From Escallonia rubra (lineage: Eukaryota; Streptophyta; Magnoliopsida; Escalloniales; Escalloniaceae), in assembly GCA_033065855.1 (NCBI GenBank), contig JAVXUO010001488.1:744001-808000 (forward strand): DNA of 64,000 bases, given 5' to 3'. Position numbers and translations under genes: made by a program. Shown piece after piece: positions 54,700 to 64,000 of the stretch. Under the pieces are notes generated by a model. It was not told where the DNA came from, searched no databases, and saw only the letters and a program-made list of their open reading frames with translations. The number at the start of each line of letters is the position of its first letter. The stretch's first letter is position 1.

Positions 54700-56183
54700 T
54701 GATGGAACAGAGGGTATTCTGCAAGGCTTTGAAAAAGTTTCTAAGGCTGCAAATGGTATGAAGTGGGTGTGGCAGTTTGCCTAAAACGACCAAAAGCACT
54801 GGTTACTAGTAAATGTCACAAATTCGATTGTGGATTCCTCGGGAACAGCCAAGATTTTAATTCCCTTTGCAGCTTAATTGAGCAAACTCTTCGTTTGACA
54901 ATGCACTCCGAGAGTGGCCACTTATTAAAGTTATTACATTCGAAACTTCTTATTAGCGTATCCGGCTGAGGAGTCTTTATAATTAAAAATCCACGACTGC
55001 AGCAGTAAACAAATAGATTTCTTGTTTGAAAGAATGTGAATAGCTTGATAACCGTTGAAGTCCTTGGAAACATTTCGTATTTGTTAGTTTTTATTTTTCG
55101 CTATAGTTGGCATCGTGACTTCACAAAAATGTCAAATAGTGATTTCTTATACAGTTGTGTAAGCCATTATAGGAAAATGTTTCTTCTCTCTGAAATATGG
55201 TACAATGATCAAGTGCTTTTTTGGTATGACATATGTATAAGGTAAGGAACTATAAAGAAATAAAGAAGGGTAAAACATTGTTGTTTGGAACTAATACTAT
55301 GTGTTATTCCCTACGTTGTTGTAGATTACTTCTGAGATAAAAGCTCTTAATTGTTTTAGAGCACTTTATTCTTTCTTGCAAGTTGGGAACTATGTTTTAT
55401 TCCCTAATGTAGTTTTCTGTAAGAAGGCTTATCCCACACAAAAGTATGAATATTAGAGGGCATGTTGCAAGATTGTTTTATGATATTTTGTACTAATATA
55501 CAAGAATATATTATTATATTTCTTAAAGCCGAATTCTCACCGATATGATATGAGATCGACAACCTGTGCAAGCTGGGGCATTTTGTTGGTGATGTCAAAC
55601 AGCGAGTTCGGAGAAATTAATTTCCTCCAAGGTCGGTGAGGAATGTTGTAGCTCATTCTTTTGCGTGTAATGCGTCTTTTGTTAAGAAACGTGTAAATTG
55701 AATGGACGAGGTACCAAAATTTGTAACGCACGGCATCCTAATAAATGGACGCAATTGATCTAGTTCTCAATAAAACTGCCTCTTTTGTCCAAAAATAATG
55801 TCGTTTTCGTTTATATAGGAAATTTTCACTCTCCTCAAAACTCTTGTTTTTTGGTAAGAGAATTAGGAGACGCTAAGAAACAACCAATCTGTGAGGCTTT
55901 GGTGCTTTTGCTCAATAAAAGCATGTAAGAGAAGTTCAAAATGGGTCAAAAGTATCTAATCCTAAGCTTAAATGGCGTGTTTTCATTAGTTGTAACAATA
56001 GTCAACAACACTTGATTACGACTTAACAATGCCTATTCACACACCTCATTTTGCATCCTCAAGACAAAAAAAAATTAGCGTTGGAGTGAAAAATGAAGTA
56101 AATCAATATCTTGTTAGATTATCGAAGCCTGATCCATACTAGGGACTTCTTAACGAAGATTGAAATTGGGCCAATCCACCCAT
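54700..56183. other. Intergenic, no gene seen
   Basis: AT-rich DNA with only short open frames lacking motifs. It probably contains the promoter of the minus-strand small gene at its left end. Confidence 0.45.
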
Positions 56184-56783
56184 TAGGGGTGAGCACGGTT
56201 CGGTTTGGGGGTCGAACCGTAAACCGAAACATTACCCCTCGGTTTGAAAAATTATAAATCAAGTCAAACCAAACCAAACACCATCGGTTTGGACGGTTCG
56301 GTTTGGTCGGTTTAAACGGTTTATTTTGGTCGGTTTGGATCGGTTTGCCCACTCAAAGTCGTTGTTACTTTACACACTACTAATTAAAGTTATATTTTTT
56401 CTAAATTGCATATAATCTTATTTCATTCGATATATAAGTTATCATTGATGAATGAGAAAGAATGAGTAAATATAAACTAGATATTAGTCACAAAATTTAT
56501 GTATTCTAAGTGTTGTTAATATTTTTGTTTCTTTTAATTTTCAAGATTTGTTTATTTTGGAGTTACTTAGTACCTTATATGTAAAATTATCAATAGAATG
56601 TTATTAAAAATACATTAACATATCATAGGTCGGTTCGGTTCGGTTTGAAATCGGTTTAAAAAATGTGAACCGTGAACCAAACCGAACCAAGGTCGGTTTG
56701 GAAAATGTGAAACCAAACCGTTAAGATCTTTGGACGATTCGGATTGGATTGGTTCGGTTTGAACGATTTGACGCTCACCCCTA
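56184..56783. mobile_element. hAT-like element with CGGTTTGG arrays
   Basis: Ends TAGGGGTGAGC and (inverted) GCTCACCCCTA form an 11-bp TIR. Just inside each end lie many copies of a CGGTTCGGTTTGG-type motif in both orientations (56207-56345 and 56632-56770), around an AT-rich centre. This is a common plant hAT-derived repeat. About 600 bp with no coding capacity; no clear 8-bp duplication. Confidence 0.75.
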
Positions 56784-58264
56784 AGGCACTACCACCCATC
56801 CAAAAAGTGGAGCAAGAATTTATGTTTCATTGTCGATGTCTAGCTAAGGATGGCAATATGAGGATCCCAACCCCGTTTTGCCCCAAACCACTCAAGTTGC
56901 CGGATCCCCATGTTGCCTCGTATTTGATTTAATATGCCCCACCTCGCTCCACTCTATACTATTAAGATCCAACCCGACCCATTTGTTAGAGGTGGCTGCC
57001 GCCATTGGTGGTCAGTGTTTGGCGGTGATGGTGGTTGAAGGTGGTGGACATCGATGATTCTGGATGTGGGTGTTGGTGGTGGACTTGTAGGTTAAGATGG
57101 GAATGGAAAAGATCATAGAGGCTCCAAAAAATTATATTTGAGTTATGATGGAGACGAGGATACTCCCTTTAGGCCTATCCCCAAGCATCCCAACCCCAAG
57201 TTGCTATCCTAGTTGTTCGAATGTCAAACTAAAATCAAGATAGAAGTTGAAAATAAATCTATCAAAGCTGTGTCACACGATTTTCAATGCCAGATTCAGA
57301 ATTCACATAGTTTAATTGGCTTGCAAATTTTCGGTATTCATTTTTGTACTCTTAATTTTGTTGAAAAGATTATATTTTGAAATTTATATAGCATCACAAT
57401 TTTATTGTTTGATTAGTAAATTTGAATTTAATATTCAAATAAAGTTGTGTTGGTTATCAAATCCAAATAATTATTTACCCAATCTTTACGCAAATCCCAC
57501 CCTTCCCCTTTGAGTCCCTTCTGTACACAAAGCCCCACACACGAAACCTCTTTTATTTCCGTTCTGTATAGAAATCCCCCACACACAAAATGAAAATAGA
57601 TTGTCAAAAATAAATTTCCTCGGAGGAGTGCAATATTTTTTTTTCTTTGCACGAAAGGTTTTTTTATCATAAATGTATTTGAGACTCAGATGCTTAAAAA
57701 TTGCCCATACGAACAAAAACAATTACACTTTAAATGTAAGTAATGAGTGATTTATGTTAAAACTGTCGGAACTCATATTTTTGCCGATAAAATGATGCAA
57801 ACATATGTTGTTTTTTTGTCTCGTCTGATAGATTATAAAAGTTTGTCGAGGATGTGTAGTATAAACATTAGCGACTAATTAAATGTCGCATTAAAGATTT
57901 AAAAAACTCTTCCATATCTTTTGAGTACTATTTTTGTACATTCATAAAGAGGAAAAAAAAAAGAATGGATGAATTCCAAAATATTGAATCTGGTGTTTTT
58001 GAAGAGAATAGAATTTTAAAATAGAATCTGGTAAGCGTTGGTCTTTCACTTCAACCATCTTTCTTCTAATCTTCAAGTTCAATCGACTGCGTAGTATCGA
58101 AGCTCTGTAAACCCTATACCTCCACCTTTGGAGATCTACTTTCATTTGTCAACTTGCTATCCAAATATGATCAATACCCATGTGTCTTGCTAAAAAGATG
58201 AGGCCTTTCTACATGCCATTTCGACTGGGTTAAGGGATTCAGAAGTTCAGAGTATTCTGGTGGC
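56784..58264. other. Intergenic upstream of the membrane-protein gene
   Basis: No gene seen. The G-rich GGTGGTGG-type tract at 56985-57090 resembles element cores elsewhere in the window. The 3' end (58000-58264) likely carries the promoter and leader of the next gene. Confidence 0.4.
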
Positions 58265-61200
58265 ATGGATAGACATGTGATTATAGTAGTAACTGTTATC
58301 GTTTTTATGCTCGCCTCGCGTCGTTCTAATGCCTCGTTTGCCTTGAATTCCCGGAAAGAACTTGACCTGACGTCCAACAACAGCTCCACCACCAAACAGG
58401 TCGTTTCAACTCATAGAATTGTTTGGTAATTAGACTTTACTTTTCATCGAATTTCTGGGTTTGATACTGAGCACCCGAAAATTGATTATATTAACTCCAC
58501 TGTAGTAATTTTATAGTTCTTTTGACTCTTTACGAGTTTCTAGGATCGGATTTGAACGTCTGAAGCTTTGATTGAACTTAATTAGTTGTTACAGAGTAAG
58601 TAGGTATTGTTCAACAAGTCAAAACTTGACGAAAACAGTAAGTATAAAGTCGATGTTTACTCGTTCAAACTCTCTATGCCAGGAGTTCACGAAAAGTCAA
58701 ATGGACAATAATTGTGGATTAGAGTTATCTGTATTTACTTTTCTAATTGCCATTTGAGTTCAATACAATGTCTAGGTGTTCGAATTCTGAGCTACGAATT
58801 TGCTAAAATGTGAACTCTGGACTTTGATTTTGGGCGGAGGGAGTTGTGTCTTTCATGTGTAAGAAGTATAAGTCAAAACTGTTTTTGGTTTTTCAGATAA
58901 CACCAGTGCCTAGTCCTGTTTCCGGTAACAACAACTCGGATCCTAGTCCAGTTGATGTCGGAAAAGAGAAGCCTATTGTTCCCAAGGGCTTGAATGGAAA
59001 CAATAGCACGAATTCAACGAGTATACCTGCTGCAGATAAGCGAACCAAGGGCTTGAACGGAAACAATAGCACGAATTCAACGAGTATACCGGCAGATAAG
59101 CAAACTGATAAAGGAAATAATCATGAGGGAAAGAAAGATGATAAAGGGAAGAATCATGAGGGAAATAAAGATGACAAGATAACCAATTCCGAGTTGAGCA
59201 CTAATGGAAGTTGTGAGGGGATATCTAAGAGTAAGAGGTGTAAGGACCTGAAGAATATCGTTGCCTGTCTCCAAACTTCTTCAAATGGTAATATTCACCT
59301 TACCTCTTCTTTAGCTTTCCTATTTCAACCATCAAGCATTTATAGTTTGACCCTCACTTGGTATTTACGCAATGGAGATCTAGATCAGACGGTACTTCTG
59401 TCATATCAAGGTCTATGTTAGAGAAAAAAGATATGAATGACTTTGTTCTTGATGTATTGTATTGTGTTCTATAGGATCAGATTTACAATGCATGCGGGCC
59501 TCAGTAGCTATAAAATCATTGCAGTTTTACTATTCGTCAATACAATACTTGGTCCATTGGAAGGCTGCTAAGCTGATACATATTTTGCATTTTGGACAAT
59601 TTGACTGAGGTAGGATGAAAAATAGGAATTCAATGGAAATATTCAGTGGATGTGAAGGATTGTAGTGAGCACCTCACTTATCTATAGTCTCCGAACTTCC
59701 TTTGACCCTTACGTGTCCTACACTAATTCCTATCTACACCTATTAATGTTTTCCGTTAATTCCGTATTACTTTAAATGAGTTGTTAGCACTGTTAGTGTT
59801 CTTGGGCATGTATTACCTTCCAACCAAGTGTTTACGCTTGAACGAGTTGATCTAATCCTTGTTTAGGGGTTTGATCTGCTCCACCTCTCCCTTCTTGCAA
59901 CTGAGTTGGAAAGTGTCTTTTTTTTTCATTACCTTAGCGTGTCTTTAAAAAATTTAACGATATTTGAATAATTTATTGGCTTACAACCTTTTATGTTGGT
60001 AGTTGATTCCATTTCCTGTGTGTAGCATCTCAACAAAATTTAACGAAAAATGCTGACATGACCTTAATATTTATTCAAATACGGGTTTATACTCGACTTT
60101 ATTGGTTACAACCAGGGCTGTTATATCAAATCATACAGCATAGCGTCGCAGTTGTTTATCAAACTTTTTCCTCAAATTGGTAGGACTTTTATAGTTGCAT
60201 GCAATTCCTGCAGCACTTCTGAAATTATCTGACCTGGTCTTGTTTTTTTCTTGAGTAACATTTTCATTGATCTCTTGTTCCCTTTGAGATTTGAGATAAC
60301 AAAACAATTCAGTCACTTATGAATCAAATTCATATTGATCAAAGTTACTTTCATGATCATATGTTAGCACCTTTTAGTAGAAATTTTCATCTACCCCACA
60401 AAAAAATGTTAGAGAAAGTTGATAAAGAATTACGTGGCAGTGGCTTTATCAAAATTAGAAACATATCTTGGCAACTTTATTACAGAATGATGTGGCCATC
60501 ACTATACGGAATGCAGATACTTTGTGGAATTGTCAACCAGAGTAGCACGTGAAGTTTTGTGCTTTTACTTCGTATATGATACACCCCACTGACATGCCTG
60601 TCATGAAAGTAAATATGATATGTAACATTAGGGTTTTTGATAGATATACATGTATGATAAATTAGTAAAGGAGGCCTCTCTTCAGAATTTGTGTAATTTA
60701 ATCACTATCACTTGATCTATTTGATGTTGTTCAGATTAATTGCAAAGAGCATTGTGACAATAGGATATCTGGACCCACCTGTACTTTGGTTCATGATGTT
60801 CGCATCGAGGAGAGTCTCCTTTTGTAGTTTTTGTTGATCTGCAGCTGTATGCTTCTGTTTATGTTTCATTAGGTCTTTATAAGTAGGGTTTCGGAATGGG
60901 ATGTAGCAGATGAGTTGTAATTTAGGCCAGATTAAATGATGTTGGTCTTCACAGTGTCTTTAGTGGGTGTATATGTTCCTAACTGTCCAACAGATTTCCA
61001 TACGATCTGAGTGTTGGTCCCGAGTAGAGTGAAAGATCTCAGCAGCCTAACGGATATGAGTTTTATGGTATAGGTATTGTGCTGTGAATAGCTTCTAATT
61101 CACTTCATATCAACCCATAAAGCAATAAAAAGCAAAGAAAAATCCTCTGATTCTAGGGGTTCAACGAAAATATGGGTTTTTTAGCCTAATACGATAAAAT

Positions 61201-64000
61201 CATACGAGGAAAAAGTCAAAATCTTGTAGGTGAGGTTCTCATCCATAGCTCGAAAAAATCCTTAAATTTCTCATCTATGCTAATCAGCCCATTGCCTCTC
61301 ATTGACACTCCCTCAAGATGCTAACATGTTACTTGGAAATCCCCCCCTCCCCCTCCCGGTTCAGTGCGGCTTGAAATTAGCAAAAATGCATAAGGTAATA
61401 TACAGAAGATGGAATTATGATTCGCTTGAAAGACACTGTAAATAGGATTCAAAGCCAGGTACGCTTTATAACATCGTATTTTGTCACGTTGTTTGCAGTA
61501 AAATGATGGCTTAAAAAGTAAATGTACTTAATTCTGGTTGTGGTCTAGTTATTTTGTCCTTTTCCTAAGATTTATTTGTTCAACACTTGGGACTTGTAGA
61601 ACATCATTCTAGAGATATTATACTCTTACCTTCTTCATTGTGGCAGGCTCAGAGGAATACCTTTTGGTGAAAAATGAAGGAGAAGTAACAATCAACGTGA
61701 GTCTCACCGCCCTGGGTTCTGTGGGCAATTTTTCCCAACCTTTTGAGATATCAAATCACCAAAGTAAAGAGGTGCATATCCCTCATCTCTGTTGTGTGTT
61801 ACTTCTCTATGATCTTAGGCAATTGGTATGAGAATTGTGACAAGTTTTTAAAAAAAAAAAGTAATCTAATGCAATTATAGTCTTTTAGATGAGCTGCAGA
61901 CTAGAATCACTGTAGACTAATGGTGCACTTACCTTGTTATTTAGGGTCTCTTGTATCATATCGAGGCATAGAATGAGATTTGAGACTAGCAAATCAATAA
62001 GTTTTGGCTACTACAATTGTGTAACCACCATGAGAACCTAACTGCAGGTTTTTAGGAAGACATTGAGCCACTATTCATGGTTGTATGTTCCTACTCATTA
62101 CTCACTGAAAGGGAACCCCCGTTTAGGTCGCCCTTTGGGGTTTCCACCAGAAATTATGGGTAAGATGGACACTGGAGAGGTGTTGGGAAAAAATTACAAT
62201 TCCTTGATCTTGGGAGTTATAATATCGCAGCATTTCTGCTTCATTTCTATTTTTTATTCTTTTTTGGAATTTTATTGTGTTTGTGTTGATGAATTTATAA
62301 AGAAGGTAGGAGTAAAAAGCTTGGGTCAATTCATGGAAAGTATCTTATGTATCAGTATCGATAGTCAATTCATGGAAAGTATCTTATGATGCAAAAGCTG
62401 TGCATTACATGGCGGTGAAACCAATTCTTTTGAGTACTTAAAGATTGCCATGTATAGCGATATGTTTTGATCGAATAATCTCATGTACATGTATATCTGG
62501 AGATAATCTTCACAATTCACATGAAATGAGAAATTTGATTACCTTCGTATATTTATGAAAGGAGCTAACTTCTAACTCTACAAGTAGAGCTCTATGATTA
62601 AGTCATTCGCTCACTCCCAACTGTGCTCCTTTCTGACGCATTTTGATCGACTTTGGAATGTCAATGTAGCATGATGTCGATGACTGGCTCAAGAACATAA
62701 AAAAAGGCACTCTTACACCATTGTCAACTAAACTTTGCCTCATGCATATATCTATGAATTTCGCACTTTGGGGGTTTAGGGTCCACCTGTGGCTGACAAG
62801 ATGTGTCGTGGAAAAAGGAGAAGCTGAAAGAAATACTTTTTGTCCTAAAACTAAAAATAATTTGGAATCAACACATTGAACAAGTACTGGCAGTTCTTGT
62901 CTAGAGCAATGCTGTACGCGAGAAGTATGTACCTATGCATTAAGAAGTGGCACCAACCCCAAAAGTTAAAAGAAAAGGAAAAAAGGGAAAGAGAAAAAAA
63001 CCTACCCCAAGAATGCAAGAATAATCAAGAATGCAATTTTTGACAATCAATTATAGGTGAGTGTAGAACGGTGAACAAAGGGGTGATCCACTGATTCACC
63101 ATATTCAGCGCTCCTTTTTCTTGAACCAGTGCCAGGGCTTCAAGATTTTATAAATTCAAATCAATCTGATAGGCCAAAAATCTTTGTATGCAACAATACG
63201 GTACAGCAAAATTTATATGTTTGAGGACAGGTATCGAATCGAATCGATATTAAGATTCTTGTTCTCAAGAGAGCCGAGTCCTCTTTACTCTCAACTTATT
63301 CTCAATGTGAGATATTACACTAATAGAGCAAAGTTACAAAAAGAAGCGGTCGCCTGATGATGGGAAGGCAGCCTCATTATTGGCTAACTCGTTTTAGTGG
63401 AGGAGAAAATGTCCTTCAGGGATTGCATAAGGTCTTATTTTTAGCTAGAAAGTGTATTGGCGATAAATGAGGTGTGGATAAGCATATAAGAATGTGCCTT
63501 TGATACTTCAATTGTAATTTTTAGTTTTTGTTTTCTATATTTTCGTACTCATGAACAACATACTGATTATAAAATTAATGGCATGTAGTGATATTCTGAT
63601 CGCCGATGAAGGCTGAGATCTGGCCACTTGTATGTTGTGGCCATCATTGAAACTGGATTAAATCCTATTATGTGGTTAACAGTCTGATATAGAAGTAGTA
63701 AATTGTGCATTATAGTTCCAGATACGGGGAACCACATTGTTTTTTCTGTTTTTTTTTTTCTTTTCTTTTAACTTCAGTGCCTTCTGTTTCTCCGCATTTG
63801 TGTTGTAGATCAATATCTCGACTGTGGAAAAAAGCGCCAAAATAGTACTAAATGCTGGAAATGGGGAGGAGTGTGTGCTTCACATGGGCACTCCTAAATC
63901 TGAAGGAAACTTTTTCCGGCAGGTCACCTTTTATTCTAAGCAAGTGACCCCAATCTATGGTGCCTACCTATTGTTTGTCGTAGTGCTAATTTTTACTGGG
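58265..64000 (+). CDS. Secreted/type I membrane protein (DUF7356-like), 3' end off window
   Basis: Four exons are seen: 58265-58399, 58897-59287, 61647-61771 and 63809 onward (open to the window end). Exon 1 encodes a signal peptide (VIIVVTVIVFMLASRRSNA). Exon 2 encodes an Asn/Ser/Lys-rich, low-complexity region with repeats (KGLNGNNSTNSTSIPA twice, then GNNHEGKKDDKGKNHEGNKDD) and many N-glycosylation sites (NST, NNS). A Cys-bearing folded part follows (CEGISKSKRCKDLKNIVAC; exon 3 GSEEYLLVKNEGEVTINVSL; exon 4 EECVLHMGTP). The last visible residues (AYLLFVVVLIFTG) begin a transmembrane helix. The layout matches plant DUF7356-type proteins of unknown role; the family name is from memory. Introns 2 and 3 exceed 2 kb. 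Confidence 0.75.
58984..59106 (+). repeat. 63-bp in-frame tandem repeat in exon 2
   Basis: 58984-59046 and 59047-59106 encode nearly identical KGLNGNNSTNSTSIP units; the second is 3 bp shorter. A second, smaller repeat (HEGxKDDKG) follows directly. Confidence 0.92.
59815..59895 (+). repeat. LTR-like fragment related to 47423-47502
   Basis: Shares the ordered phrases described for 47423-47502. It lies in an intron of the membrane-protein gene. A fossil piece, too short to classify further. Confidence 0.4.

Noticed and set aside
60319-60552. 77-codon plus-strand frame in an intron of the membrane-protein gene
   Set aside because: No family recognised and no splice sites in phase with the neighbouring exons.

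Overview
This is a 64 kb window of plant nuclear DNA, most likely from a eudicot. The evidence is AT-rich intergenic DNA, GT-AG introns, 5'-UTR introns, plant-only gene families (ATL RING-H2, VAL-type B3-CW repressor, plastid EF-P, PPR, receptor-like cytoplasmic kinase) and typical plant transposons (MULE, hAT, Stowaway, LINE, SINE, TRIM). There is no sign of bacterial DNA, a CRISPR array or an rRNA gene. Exon models were read by eye from open frames, splice sites, phase and family similarity recalled from knowledge; no search was run.

Layout. 0-4 kb: repeats only (a TIR element with GC-rich interior, a 5'-truncated retroposon). 4.1-5.1 kb: ATL-type RING-H2 ubiquitin ligase (+). 5.5-6.8 kb: MULE nested in an older element. 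7.4-8.3 kb: small three-exon membrane-protein gene (+). 9.46-10.95 kb: young non-LTR retroposon with 15-bp target duplication and an internal inverted/direct duplication. 12.7-16.1 kb: receptor-like cytoplasmic pseudokinase (+). 16-19.8 kb: retroposon and LTR debris. 20.9-28.9 kb: five-exon ZIP-family metal transporter (+), its last intron swollen by two hAT elements. 30.5-36.8 kb: VAL2/HSL1-type B3-CW repressor (-), with eroded zinc-finger exons and a LINE fragment upstream (37.2-38.9 kb). 42.7 kb: putative promoter and first exon of that gene, head-to-head with seven-exon plastid EF-P (+, 43.5-50.2 kb). 50.5-52.1 kb: intronless PPR protein (-). 52.2-54 kb: SINE and repeat debris. 54.2-54.6 kb: small basic protein (-). 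56.2-56.8 kb: hAT-like element. 58.3-64 kb: secreted/type I membrane protein (+), running off the window.

The genes do not form one pathway. The ZIP and VAL2 genes converge, VAL2 and EF-P appear to diverge from one short intergenic region, and EF-P and PPR converge with a 300-bp gap. The most notable points are the frame-disrupted N-terminal zinc finger of the VAL2-like gene, an RY (CATGCA) element beside its putative TATA box, the pseudokinase with a GC-AG intron, and the retroposon carrying 58-bp perfect inverted arms.
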